Virus record (IMG/VR): IMGVR_UViG_3300031772_000271
Coordinates: 1 to 24,650 of that record
DNA: 24,650 nucleotides
From: a virus
Strand: one strand, 5' to 3'
Under the pieces are notes generated by a model. The model did no database searches, was not told where the DNA came from, and saw nothing but the letters and a program-made list of their open reading frames with translations. Shown here one piece after another: positions 1-8,717 of the stretch. The translations under genes and the position numbers were made by a program. Position 1 is the first letter of the stretch, and each line of letters starts with the position of its first letter.

Positions 1-732
1 AGAACCCTCGATGTAGTTGTCCAGCACCCAGTCCGACACGTAAATCGGTATCTCGTCATAGTGCATCATCTTTATACCGAAAAGCTCGGACTCATTGAGT
101 GTAAGACCCCCACCCGCTGCCCGTGCCAGGACGCTTATCTTACGCCTGCTTCGCCTGGACATCAAGAGTAGGTCGGGTTTTCCAGGCTTGACCGCATCTA
201 TGAACTCGTCCATTGACGCCATGGTCAAAGCACCGCTGGTAGCAGTACCAGCAATCACCTGCGAGTTGTTTATCGCGTCCAAGTCAGTAGTCGTTTCCGA
301 CTCCAACTCGGCCAGGATGCGCAACAGGCCTTTGAACTGCTTGGTAGTGGCATCCACCGATGTCTGGCCAATTATCAGGGTCTTCTCGAACTCGTGCGCC
401 ATGGCCTGGGCAGCCAGGGCAGCGTCTATGGCCTCGGGATTCTGCGTAGCATTCAGGGCTATAGCTGCCTTATCAGTATAGGCGTTCTGAATCAATGTGT
501 AGATATCCGTTGACCTCTGGACGTATGTGCCCGTGCTCTCAGCAATCTGGTCTCCGATAGACAACCAGGACGCAGTCGGCAGTGCAGTAGAGACATTGTA
601 CTTGTAGGAGTTGCCCTGAATGCCCTTCATGGGGAGCTTGCCCAGAAGCGGGCTTTCCTTTACCATCCAGTCAACTATCCCCTTGAGGATTATATCCCTA
701 TCAAGGTATTCATATTGTTGAAGCGTTTGCAT
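1..732 (-). CDS. Major capsid protein, HK97-fold type (C-terminus outside window)
   Basis: The reading frame is open from ATG at 732 to the window edge (244 codons, no stop), so the gene is 3'-truncated by the window. The start has a good ribosome site (GAGG, six bases before ATG). The N-terminus runs MQTLQQYEYLDRDIILKGIV, followed by a stretch with SPLLGKLPMKGIQGNSYKYN, a pattern typical of HK97-like capsid proteins that lack a cleaved prohead domain. Later come an Ala-rich helix, a GLLRIL segment and a DLLLMSRRSRRKI strand-helix like the capsid P/A-domain. It lies directly downstream of a scaffold-like gene, as expected for the head shell protein. The family call rests on this pattern and on gene order. 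No search was run. Confidence 0.8.
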   Translation of the reverse strand, partial: MQTLQQYEYLDRDIILKGIVDWMVKESPLLGKLPMKGIQGNSYKYNVSTALPTASWLSIGDQIAESTGTYVQRSTDIYTLIQNAYTDKAAIALNATQNPEAIDAALAAQAMAHEFEKTLIIGQTSVDATTKQFKGLLRILAELESETTTDLDAINNSQVIAGTATSGALTMASMDEFIDAVKPGKPDLLLMSRRSRRKISVLARAAGGGLTLNESELFGIKMMHYDEIPIYVSDWVLDNYIEGS

Positions 733-743
733 GTTACCTCACT

Positions 744-1505
744 TTATTGTTTTTTGTTGTATTGCTCAAACCCCTTAGCAAGTTTCTGATCAGGAGACAG
801 GTGACTTGCGTCCCCCCTGGCCATACTGGGGCTACCAGCACCAGAACTCGCCAATCCCAGAGCCTTGAATTTTGCTTCCACGATAGCATCAGCCTTCTCC
901 TGGGCTTTCTTCTCTATCTTGGCCTGGAGCTTCGCCTCTTGTTTGTCCTTGAGGAATTCGAGGGCTTCTTTCGGCTCTCTATCTTCCTGCAGGGCTTCTT
1001 TAACATCGGCGTCCTCTAGGGTTAGTCCCTGACTGAGCATATATGCCCAAAAGACCTGCGCTTCAGGATTCGCTGCAGGGGCAGCCTTAGCCTGCGCTGC
1101 CCGCCTTGACTGGAGTTCATCCTTATAAGACTTTCTACCAGTCTTGGTTTCCTCGGGTTCACCGAGTTGTTGCGTGGCGAAGTTGTCCATCATCTCAGCG
1201 AAGTATTCCTGAGTGTCGTCAATCTTTTTGCTCATGGTCAGGAATTCATCTCGGGATATGCTTTTCTTGCCGATCCCCTGTAACCGTAATATCTCCTTCT
1301 CTTTGCGAGTGAGTTCTGTTGTATTTGCAGCTAATTGAGCCTTTAGCTGCTCGACCTCACTCGGGGTTTGGGGCTTAGCAGTCCCCTCTGGCGTTCCTGC
1401 CTTACCAGCCTGCGCTACTGGGGTCGTGGCCTCTGGGGGCTTGACTACAGCAGGGTCAGGTGGTTTGCCTAGTTCTCCTGGAGTTTTCTGCGTTGCCTCT
1501 GGCAT
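744..1505 (-). CDS. Scaffolding-like protein
   Basis: 253 residues with an excellent ribosome site (AAGGAGG, six bases before ATG). The first 45 residues are Pro/Ala/Thr-rich and disordered. Residues about 49-75 (SEVEQLKAQLAANTTELTRK) are coiled coil, followed by a charged helical middle and a Lys/Ala/Glu-rich C-terminal coil near 185-210. The last residues are basic (KLAKGFEQYNKKQ), as in scaffolds that touch the capsid shell. Between the portal-side genes and the capsid gene, this composition and position are those of an assembly scaffold. No protease motif is visible, so a fused protease is unlikely. The stop is only 11 bases from the capsid start, so the two are co-transcribed. Confidence 0.7.
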   Translation of the reverse strand: MPEATQKTPGELGKPPDPAVVKPPEATTPVAQAGKAGTPEGTAKPQTPSEVEQLKAQLAANTTELTRKEKEILRLQGIGKKSISRDEFLTMSKKIDDTQEYFAEMMDNFATQQLGEPEETKTGRKSYKDELQSRRAAQAKAAPAANPEAQVFWAYMLSQGLTLEDADVKEALQEDREPKEALEFLKDKQEAKLQAKIEKKAQEKADAIVEAKFKALGLASSGAGSPSMARGDASHLSPDQKLAKGFEQYNKKQ

Positions 1506-1583
1506 GTGATCCTCCTTCTCGATCCTTTCTATAAGCCTTCGAGTTGGGTAAGCCTCACCCTCGACTTGGGGGAGGTAGAGTAA

Positions 1584-1603
1584 CCGCCACTCGACAATGG
1601 CGG
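1584..1603 (-). terminator. Hairpin between polyvalent and scaffold genes
   Basis: CCGCCA (1584-1589) pairs with TGGCGG (1598-1603) around an 8-base loop, and flanking AA/TT can extend the stem with one bulge. It follows the stop of the 1872-residue gene on the minus strand. The run after it is only moderately T-rich (TTACTCTACC), so it may attenuate or mark RNA processing rather than stop transcription. It sits in the only gap of about 100 bases inside the late module, just before the highly expressed scaffold and capsid genes. Two near-copies of TCGAGTTGGG / TCGACTTGGG also lie here. Confidence 0.35.
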
Positions 1604-1611
1604 GTTGACTT

Positions 1612-4600
1612 TCATTTGTTCTCCTGAAGCAGGGATAACACTATGGCCTGTTTCTCTTTATCCAGACTATCAAACAATCCGCCATAGAGCATTCCACTTA
1701 ACTCGTCCAGTGCCCCCGCAGAGGCCTTCTGGTCTGCTTCTATATACTGATCTCGGGTATATCTACCCCAAATCAATTTCATCCAGTCATCGCTTTTACC
1801 AGATGATAAATCCAGAGCGCCCTGAATGAACCTCTTTGTTTGGATTGTCGGCAATCCAGTAAGCAACCCCGCAAGCTCTGGGGATGTCTTAAGAGCAGCC
1901 AGCCAGTCCCCCTGGTTAGCTTGCGCCATCATCTGCAGGGCTTTATCAATTCCCGCAAAGGTTATCAAGTTCAAATCAGACTGATAGCCCTGGAGGACGT
2001 TGCCAAAAAACGTACCGAATATCGGGAGGGTGCTCAGAGCTTGACTGCCCATATCTTTGCGAAACTCCTCAGCATTCTTCTGGGGGCGGCTCCTGATTGT
2101 CCAGCCTATGATCAGGGCTGGGATGATAAAGGCCTCGAAGGTTCTACGGGCAAGAGTACCGAGGCCTATCTTTTTCGCCCCGAACTTGCCAGCCATATCA
2201 AACCGATAGTAGTTCCAGTTGTTGTTCAACTCATTCGTGAACATCGTAAGAGCCTTCATAAATTCATTGGAGCGGTAGTATTCTGCCAGGTCTTTGACCT
2301 CAAACATGGCCTGAGTCCTTCTGATAACCCTGGCAGCTTCCTGTCCAGCTTCTTTCTCCATCCCTGGGTTCTTTGCCAGGTAATTATCGAAAGCCCCTCT
2401 CCATATAGCGCTCACGGTTAGCCTGTCAGCCGTTGTGGTCAGGAACATAAAGGCTTCCCTCCAGGTGATTTTGTCCGTGACCTTGGCCTCTAATGACCTC
2501 ATCATCTTTTCCTCGGCTATTTCTCTTTCAAAAGACCGCTTGTATGTCTGTGGGTCATATTGTCGAATCAGTGCCTTGGTGTCCTTGGGATGTCGTAGGT
2601 AGGTAGCCAAGCCCTTGATCGCTGGTAATTCACCAACCTCCGCCATGCCAGTAAACCAGGATATGGTCTGTCTGAAACCCATCACAAGGTTGAAGCCACT
2701 TACCGCTGCCACGGAATTCACCCGCAGGTGTCTCAGTATGCTGTCGGCATGGCTCGTGACCCGCAGTGCATCACTCTCAGCATTCTGTTTCAGCCATTTG
2801 TCCATGACTTCATAGCGGGGTCGCCCCTGCTTCAGAATAAAGGCCTGCTTAAACTTCGCATTATTGAGTATCATCTGCAAGTCCCTTACAACAGGGGCAT
2901 ATGCCTTGTAGTGAGAAACCTGATTCAGGTGCTTTATAAATACACCAACGGCATCCAGGTCAACTGGTTGCATTGCCTTGTGGCTTCGTTCTTTCAAGAA
3001 CGACTTTTTGATACCAGCCGATGCCCACTGAGCAGCAAATCGCTGGGCTTCTTCCCGCGCCAGTGTCTTCTCGAAGCTTATCTCGGGCATCGCCCCCCAC
3101 TGAATCATGATAGGGAAGTAGTTATCAGTCACGGTCATTCCCCTGCCTTCCACGAGGGTTCGCACTTTACTGATTTCCGCTCCCTGTGCCTTGTAATAGC
3201 CTTGCATATGTTCAGCTAAAGCTCTTTCTTCAGGAGTCAAACTATTAACCACCTTGGCAATCTGTTCATTGGAAAGCTTATTACCGTACCTCAAGTGCAG
3301 AAGGTTATCATTGTTCAGGCTGTGCAGATAAACCCCAATCTTCTCTGCTGGAGTAAGCGTAAGTCCTGGCTCTATAACTTCCTTCTTGCCCAAAATCTTA
3401 CCCAGGTCAATACCCCTTTCCTTCAGGAACGGTCTAAACTGTTCTTCCAGGTATGAGTAAACCTCTTTAAGCTCCTGATTCCTTGCAGCATTGATCGGCT
3501 TATAAAAGGTTTCCAGGAACACTCCGTTTTCATCATACCCGTCCACCTGGAGAAGGATTCGCTCCATCCTGTAGGTACGATTTATGACGGACTCAAAGGG
3601 ATCACTCTTATCCAACTTGGCTTCCTTGAGGGATGCCTTTGTTATAACGGCGGGTGCTTTTGGAATTACACCCAATTGAGTTATCAGACCATCAACCGCT
3701 TCATCTATCCTTCTTCCAGCCTGAATTTTGATCAGTCTATTCTTGAGCATCCCGAGATGTATAAGCGTGGTAGTTTCGTCAAGGATCGTTTGTAACTGCC
3801 CCGTTGTCATATCCCGAAGTGGCGTGGAATTCATCATCTCAAGCATTTCCTCAGAGATAGTCGGAGCAATGCCATCCGTTTCCTCAAGCATGTTCATGTA
3901 GGCTCGCAGGGCTTCGCGCTTATTAAGTGTTCCGCCCGTTCTATACTTTAGATCAAATCCTTCCAGGATCGCAGCAGCCTTCTGCCTATATTCCAATGGC
4001 AAGTTTTTGGTCTGTGCCTGCAGAGATACTATCTTGGCAGCCAGGGTTGACTTGGTCGCTTCATCGCCAGTTAAGGCTTGCTGGTTAATGAAGTCCAGTG
4101 ACATCTTGTTTGCCCTGGCAACCGCCTTAACAAGACCCTCTTTAGTTTTGATCACACGGACGGTCTTCAGGAAGTTACCCTGTAACTCTTTGGGGACGGT
4201 GGCCTGGACAATGGCAATTAAGCGCCTCTTAATATCATCAGGCGTAGCTCCCTTTGCCATGTCAGTCTCAAGCTGGGCTAGGGTGTCCATGGGCATTGTT
4301 GGGGTAACAGCGATATCTATATCCTTGAAGACAGCAACGCCTGTCTGCGTCATACTGCCATCGTAACCCATGTACTTGGCTGTGGCATATTCTATCTCGG
4401 TGGCCGACCTTATCCCCAGCGCATCAAAGCGTTCCCAGTCCTTACCCATGGCCTTTTGAAGCTTCTGCTCGACAACCCTTTTTGCCTCATTAAAGCGAGC
4501 CTTTAACTCGGGATCGGCATTGCTTAAGTCAAGGATGCGCAGAGACTGGGTAGTAGTCTTGGCTGGCAGTCCTGCAAATTTCCTCTCGACTGGCTGCGCG

Positions 4601-7230
4601 TCTGTGTACCAGTAGGAACGCCGAGCCAATAAGCCCTTATCGTAGTATTCCTTCCACTCCTCAAGAGTGGCGGATTCCTCACCAGAAGCACTTACTCCCA
4701 TATCTTTCGGGGAGACAACATTCCCTGGCCTCGGACTGTAATGAGACAGAGCAATGGTTTGCTTCGGAGGAATGTAAAGAGTAATACCGTCTTTCAGGTC
4801 GTAAATTGCCTTTTGATTCGCACCCTCGGCCATAGCAATGGCTTGGGTCTTGTCCTTTACCGTGGCCACTATATCAAGCTCGATCTGTTTCTCGGGCTTA
4901 TTTAACCACGTCCCTACGCTATAGTCAGGGTTCTGCAATAAATCTTGGTTAGCCTGGACAAACAGGTCTAGGTCTTCCTGTGTAAGTTTAGCTCCCTTGA
5001 CAATGACGGTACGGTCAGGGAACATGCCAACACTGTAGTATGGCTTGCCAACCAGATTCCCTACCGCTGGGTTCACGGTGCTTCCGCCCCCTGTGTTGTG
5101 CAGTTTAAGAATCTTCTGGCCAAGAGTTAAGCCCGCAGGCGCGGGTGGCTCAATTTTGTCAGCTATCTTTTTCGCTTCGTCTGACATCTCGCTTCTAGGC
5201 GGAAGGGCAATTTTGTTTTCCTTGATGTACTTTCCGACATCTATTAATGCCTTGGCCGAAGCCAGGGTATTTGGCTTTGCAGAGACAATACTATCAATGG
5301 TGAGTCGCCCTTCTCTCACATGAAAAGTCCCTACTATTAAGGGTTCACCATAGGAATCAGTCCTTATAAATGCCTCGCCCTCTGCAATCCCAACCGTATG
5401 TAGAAAGTTTGGCCTGACCTCGGGAACTTCTTGTAACCAGGTCTTGCCCTGGGATAAAATATTCTGTTGAACATACCCAGGCATAGGAGAACCCATCCCT
5501 ACCGCTGCAATTCCAGTCGCACGTGCCAGGGTAGTTACTGCAGGGACAATTCCTCTAACCCCCGTAGCAAGGGGGGGGGTAGCCAATTGGTCTATAATCG
5601 CTGGCAGTGCACTCATGGCTTCTGTGGCTGCCCTGTCAGCCCCCAAGGTAAGTATCTGGGGAGTGATTGCCCCCTTCCCTACTACTTGTTCAATAGCACC
5701 CATCATCCTACTGGCACTCCACTCAGGGGAAACCTTCCTCAAGAGGGTCGCAATAATCTTGGATTGAAGGTCATCACTCAATTCAATATTGGGATGCCTT
5801 GCCATCCATGTAACCAATGATTGATTTAGCCGTTGGTCAAGGCTTGTTCGATAAGCTGCGATAAGCACTGCTTCTGTTTCAGAACTTAATTTAATACCCG
5901 TCCGCATCGCTTCCTTACGCAATGCCGTCCTAGTGGCAACCTGGTTTGCCTTAGAAAGGACACCACCAAGTATTCTGGTTGATGCTGCGTTTACAACGGC
6001 TTCATAACCAGCCATGGGCGCTAACGCAATCTGCCCTGCCCTGGCAACTACCGCCCTTGTTCCACCCTTTGCTGCGGTCGCTGCTAATTTGGCTTCTCCT
6101 GCTGTAGCACCACCAAAACCACCCGCAATCATAAGAGCGACAGACAAAGGTGTAGTCATTCCCTGCCAGATAGTTGTTCCTACCCCTGCACTATCGTAGT
6201 AAGCCTTCTTTAACTCCTCAGAAGGTTTGAGTGCTGCCCCCTTCCATAGTTGAGCTACAGTTCCCACAGGATGCAACGCTGCTACAATCTTGTTGAAGGT
6301 AGGTGGCTCGCCCACTTCTTTCCTATACAAGTCAAGGAAATTCTTTTCGGGTTGAGACAGGCCAGGTTTTTCTTTTAATGTCTCTGCCTGTACCCCTATC
6401 ATAAAAGGCAAGTCTGCCTTTTCCATAACGGACAATCCGTATTTCTTAATTAAAACTGCAGGGATGTTAGGAGGAAGCCATTGCACAATGTTCCCTACCT
6501 TTTCCCAAAACCCAGCCCCCTGCCTTGGCTGTTGTTTCATAACCTGGCCACCCTGACCCGCTGCTATGGACATTTGCATCCCTGGCATTAAGTCTTCTGG
6601 GGCTGCAGAGAAGGGTTGCCTGGGGGATTGGGCAGCCAAATCCTTTTCGGCCTGCTCTTGCCCCTGGGAAGTGCCCTGTAGGTTAAGTGCTGAGTTAATG
6701 ACACTGGCAAATCCAGGGTCTCCCCCAGTTTCCTTGGCTGTATTCGCCTTTTGCAGAATATCCAGCCAGGTCGTCTTAAGGTTGGCCTGTTGCATGGGAC
6801 TCAGATTTCCCCAACTACCGCCGTATTGTTTTATTGCCCACTGAGCCCACTCAACGGCCTCTGATTCGGCAGCTTTCTGTCGAGCGCCAGCGGTTGCAGT
6901 AACGGTCTGTTGCACCATTTCATTAGCAAAGTTGCCCGAGCGCAATTCCTCTTGAACCATGTCTGGAGTAATTGGTATCTCGGAAGCGCCGTACTTCAAT
7001 AACTGTTTGTTCATCCCGAGCAACCTATCATAAGCCTTATTATGCCGAGAAGTAATCGCCAGGTTAGCAGCATATTGGGCTTTCCGTAGCCCTTCACGTG
7101 TCTGCCGATCCTTAATTTCTTGCATCTCCTGGGCATAGACATTGGAATACTTCCGCACAGCAGCCTCGGCGTGCTGTTTGGTAAGCGCAGCAAAATCATC
7201 CAGAATATTAGTCTGTTCCCACCACTTCAT
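1612..7230 (-). CDS. Giant polyvalent virion protein with ADP-ribosyltransferase-like segment
   Basis: 1872 residues, the largest gene by far. ATG at 7230 overlaps the previous stop as ATGA. Residues 1-250 are helical and Gln/Ala-rich. Hydrophobic stretches lie at 353-380 and 1700-1712. Residues 726-815 have the 'fv..N.dll..p..svGtW...LDi.a..A.A...NQ.aiyDl' pattern common in phage polyvalent proteins. Residues 826-975 resemble the ADP-ribosyltransferase-like domain of polyvalent proteins: HYS (830-832), G-rich turn, RRSYWYT (870-876), GYDG (955-958) and a VAVF strand. Residues 1290-1750 hold NYFPIM and a TADRLTVSAIWRG...RRTQAMFEVKDLAEYYRS region typical of large polyvalent C-termini. Polyvalent proteins are thought to be packaged and injected to act on the host. 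The position between portal-side and scaffold genes fits a virion component. Catalytic activity is inferred only, and a search should decide the domain names. Confidence 0.65.
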   Translation of the reverse strand: MKWWEQTNILDDFAALTKQHAEAAVRKYSNVYAQEMQEIKDRQTREGLRKAQYAANLAITSRHNKAYDRLLGMNKQLLKYGASEIPITPDMVQEELRSGNFANEMVQQTVTATAGARQKAAESEAVEWAQWAIKQYGGSWGNLSPMQQANLKTTWLDILQKANTAKETGGDPGFASVINSALNLQGTSQGQEQAEKDLAAQSPRQPFSAAPEDLMPGMQMSIAAGQGGQVMKQQPRQGAGFWEKVGNIVQWLPPNIPAVLIKKYGLSVMEKADLPFMIGVQAETLKEKPGLSQPEKNFLDLYRKEVGEPPTFNKIVAALHPVGTVAQLWKGAALKPSEELKKAYYDSAGVGTTIWQGMTTPLSVALMIAGGFGGATAGEAKLAATAAKGGTRAVVARAGQIALAPMAGYEAVVNAASTRILGGVLSKANQVATRTALRKEAMRTGIKLSSETEAVLIAAYRTSLDQRLNQSLVTWMARHPNIELSDDLQSKIIATLLRKVSPEWSASRMMGAIEQVVGKGAITPQILTLGADRAATEAMSALPAIIDQLATPPLATGVRGIVPAVTTLARATGIAAVGMGSPMPGYVQQNILSQGKTWLQEVPEVRPNFLHTVGIAEGEAFIRTDSYGEPLIVGTFHVREGRLTIDSIVSAKPNTLASAKALIDVGKYIKENKIALPPRSEMSDEAKKIADKIEPPAPAGLTLGQKILKLHNTGGGSTVNPAVGNLVGKPYYSVGMFPDRTVIVKGAKLTQEDLDLFVQANQDLLQNPDYSVGTWLNKPEKQIELDIVATVKDKTQAIAMAEGANQKAIYDLKDGITLYIPPKQTIALSHYSPRPGNVVSPKDMGVSASGEESATLEEWKEYYDKGLLARRSYWYTDAQPVERKFAGLPAKTTTQSLRILDLSNADPELKARFNEAKRVVEQKLQKAMGKDWERFDALGIRSATEIEYATAKYMGYDGSMTQTGVAVFKDIDIAVTPTMPMDTLAQLETDMAKGATPDDIKRRLIAIVQATVPKELQGNFLKTVRVIKTKEGLVKAVARANKMSLDFINQQALTGDEATKSTLAAKIVSLQAQTKNLPLEYRQKAAAILEGFDLKYRTGGTLNKREALRAYMNMLEETDGIAPTISEEMLEMMNSTPLRDMTTGQLQTILDETTTLIHLGMLKNRLIKIQAGRRIDEAVDGLITQLGVIPKAPAVITKASLKEAKLDKSDPFESVINRTYRMERILLQVDGYDENGVFLETFYKPINAARNQELKEVYSYLEEQFRPFLKERGIDLGKILGKKEVIEPGLTLTPAEKIGVYLHSLNNDNLLHLRYGNKLSNEQIAKVVNSLTPEERALAEHMQGYYKAQGAEISKVRTLVEGRGMTVTDNYFPIMIQWGAMPEISFEKTLAREEAQRFAAQWASAGIKKSFLKERSHKAMQPVDLDAVGVFIKHLNQVSHYKAYAPVVRDLQMILNNAKFKQAFILKQGRPRYEVMDKWLKQNAESDALRVTSHADSILRHLRVNSVAAVSGFNLVMGFRQTISWFTGMAEVGELPAIKGLATYLRHPKDTKALIRQYDPQTYKRSFEREIAEEKMMRSLEAKVTDKITWREAFMFLTTTADRLTVSAIWRGAFDNYLAKNPGMEKEAGQEAARVIRRTQAMFEVKDLAEYYRSNEFMKALTMFTNELNNNWNYYRFDMAGKFGAKKIGLGTLARRTFEAFIIPALIIGWTIRSRPQKNAEEFRKDMGSQALSTLPIFGTFFGNVLQGYQSDLNLITFAGIDKALQMMAQANQGDWLAALKTSPELAGLLTGLPTIQTKRFIQGALDLSSGKSDDWMKLIWGRYTRDQYIEADQKASAGALDELSGMLYGGLFDSLDKEKQAIVLSLLQENK
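5571..5579. repeat. Nine-base G/C homopolymer inside the polyvalent gene
   Basis: Nine G on the plus strand are nine C in the coding strand. They cover codons 551-554 (Thr-Pro-Pro-Leu) of the 1872-residue gene. The frame is intact in this copy. Such a run can slip during replication or sequencing, and a one-base change would cut the protein before its ADP-ribosyltransferase-like and C-terminal parts. Confidence 0.9.
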
Positions 7231-7394
7231 TTCTTATCTCCATGCCAACCATGGGCTGAGGCGTTTCGGGCATTGGCGCTACCCTGGGCTTTCGCCTTGG
7301 ACGTAGACCGCCCCTGGACCCTACCAGTGGCGACTTCCACTATCGCCCAGTCCCTCCCCGACTTGGTTGGTAAATGTTTAACTTTCACGGGCAT
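7227..7394 (-). CDS. Small basic protein of unknown function
   Basis: 55 residues starting MPVKVKHLPTKSGRDWAIVE. The frame can be extended eight codons upstream, but the ATG at 7394 has a strong ribosome site (GGGAGG) and shares one base with the previous stop (TAATG), so it is preferred. The C-terminal half is Ser/Lys/Ala/Gly-rich and basic, which suggests nucleic acid or virion contact. The stop overlaps the next start as ATGA, so translation is probably coupled to the polyvalent gene. Small proteins like this with a WxVVexxTG-like strand are common in phage head modules, but I recognise no named family. Confidence 0.7.
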   Translation of the reverse strand: MPVKVKHLPTKSGRDWAIVEVATGRVQGRSTSKAKAQGSANARNASAHGWHGDKK

Positions 7395-8482
7395 TAGAAT
7401 TGCCTCCCGACATTCCATCTTTGGCCAAGTTTCACTTTACTTGGGAATAGTTTTTGCGATTGTGCAACAAGCGGAGTCCACCACTTTTCTATATCAGACA
7501 GTGCTTTAACAGCAGACTGAGAAAACTGTGTGGGAGCACCCACCTTTGACCATGCTTGAAACCCAGCCATTTGTGCCATTTGATCGGTGTCTAATTGGGC
7601 TTGCGCTCCAATGGGTCTTACCTCCCCAACCTTCCCCAGGGATGGTTCGAGGTAGGGTTTCATCCAGTCTGGGATCGGTGGCGCACCTGACTGCTTGTAT
7701 GCCTGGTTAGCGTACTCGGGCGCTGCTCCAAGTATATTTAACCGTTCTTGGCCAATTCCGCCGACACCCCAAGTCTTGGCCTGGTCTGTATATACAGGGT
7801 TTAGCCCCTGTTGCTCCAGCGTTGAGGGGATTCCAGGGAATCCTGACCGTGCCAAGTCCTCGGCTTCCTGCATACTAATTTCGCCCCTGCCGTATGCTTC
7901 GGCTATCATGGTATCAGAAATAGGCCTGGTGGGATCAAGGGTGTATGGGTTCGGGGCGGTGTAAGTACCCTGTTCTTCTCCGACCTTTTCTGCTTCACCG
8001 ACTGCTTGCTGGCGCTGATAATTCAATGCAACAGACCCAGCGATTTGTCTATCTATGGCCTCTTGGGTATCCTTCATCTCTTTACCGATCAACCATCTGA
8101 CCCAGGTAGCTTCATTACCCAAACTACCGAACTCACCCATCAGTCCCTGCAGGGCTGCCAACTGTGCCTTTTCCCTCTCGGCAATACCGTAAACGGGCGC
8201 ACCGCCCAGTTGGTACGTATCACCAGCCGTCCCTATATTATAGGCATCGGCAATGGCCTGATTGATGACTGGGGAGGTTGTAGGCGCTCCCGCCTTCACC
8301 CCACCTGTCCCGCCAAATGTCTTATCCATCCACCAGCGATACTGTGGATCAAAACTTCCTGGGAAGGCCTGCTTAAAATTCTCTAATCCACCCAGATTAC
8401 GAACAGTGTCCCAATATTCGGCTGTCGTCCTGGGCGGATTAGGTGATTGTGACGTATCCCATTTATACCATTTGTCTGCCAT
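7394..8482 (-). CDS. Hypothetical virion-module protein
   Basis: 362 residues, ATG at 8482 with AAGGAG seven bases upstream. It overlaps the previous gene by 20 bases. The N-terminus reads MADKWYKWDTSQSPNPPRT, and residues 10-110 are Gly/Pro/Tyr-rich with little charge. Residues 115-170 contain a helical stretch (AEREKAQLAALQGLMGEFG, then an EMKDTQEAIDRQIAGSVALNYQRQQ helix). The remainder is Pro-rich with WKVGAPTQFSQSA and a C-terminal basic tail. No transmembrane segment or catalytic motif is visible. Its place between the portal and the polyvalent protein suggests a minor structural, head-completion or ejected protein. The function is unknown. Confidence 0.7.
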   Translation of the reverse strand: MADKWYKWDTSQSPNPPRTTAEYWDTVRNLGGLENFKQAFPGSFDPQYRWWMDKTFGGTGGVKAGAPTTSPVINQAIADAYNIGTAGDTYQLGGAPVYGIAEREKAQLAALQGLMGEFGSLGNEATWVRWLIGKEMKDTQEAIDRQIAGSVALNYQRQQAVGEAEKVGEEQGTYTAPNPYTLDPTRPISDTMIAEAYGRGEISMQEAEDLARSGFPGIPSTLEQQGLNPVYTDQAKTWGVGGIGQERLNILGAAPEYANQAYKQSGAPPIPDWMKPYLEPSLGKVGEVRPIGAQAQLDTDQMAQMAGFQAWSKVGAPTQFSQSAVKALSDIEKWWTPLVAQSQKLFPSKVKLGQRWNVGRQF

Positions 8483-8717
8483 CGTTTTTCTCCTTGAAGC
8501 GACTTAGCCAATCATTTACTTCCTTGACGCCGTGTTTCTCCATGAGAGCAATGATATCATTGGAAGATAACTGTGACGCCATGGCTAATTGCTCCTTGCG
8601 TGTGGATTCCCTGACCCCGTAAGGAGTCTCGCCCATCTTGGCCAGCTTCTCGTCTATGCTCACCATCATGTTGCTGAGCTTCTGCATGGTGAGCGTTCCG
8701 ATATTTACGTTACTCAC
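8463..8717 (-). CDS. Small hypothetical protein next to portal gene
   Basis: 84 residues from a GTG start at 8717 that overlaps the portal stop as GTGA, so it is translationally coupled to portal. The sequence is almost fully helical: MSNVNIGTLTMQKLSNMMVSIDEKLAKMG, then STRKEQLAMASQLSSNDIIALMEKHGVKEVNDWLSRFKEK. The second part looks like a small helical bundle. The ATG for the next gene lies inside its last codons. No known domain is recognised. A head-module accessory role is inferred from position only. Confidence 0.65.
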   Translation of the reverse strand: MSNVNIGTLTMQKLSNMMVSIDEKLAKMGETPYGVRESTRKEQLAMASQLSSNDIIALMEKHGVKEVNDWLSRFKEKNDGRQMV

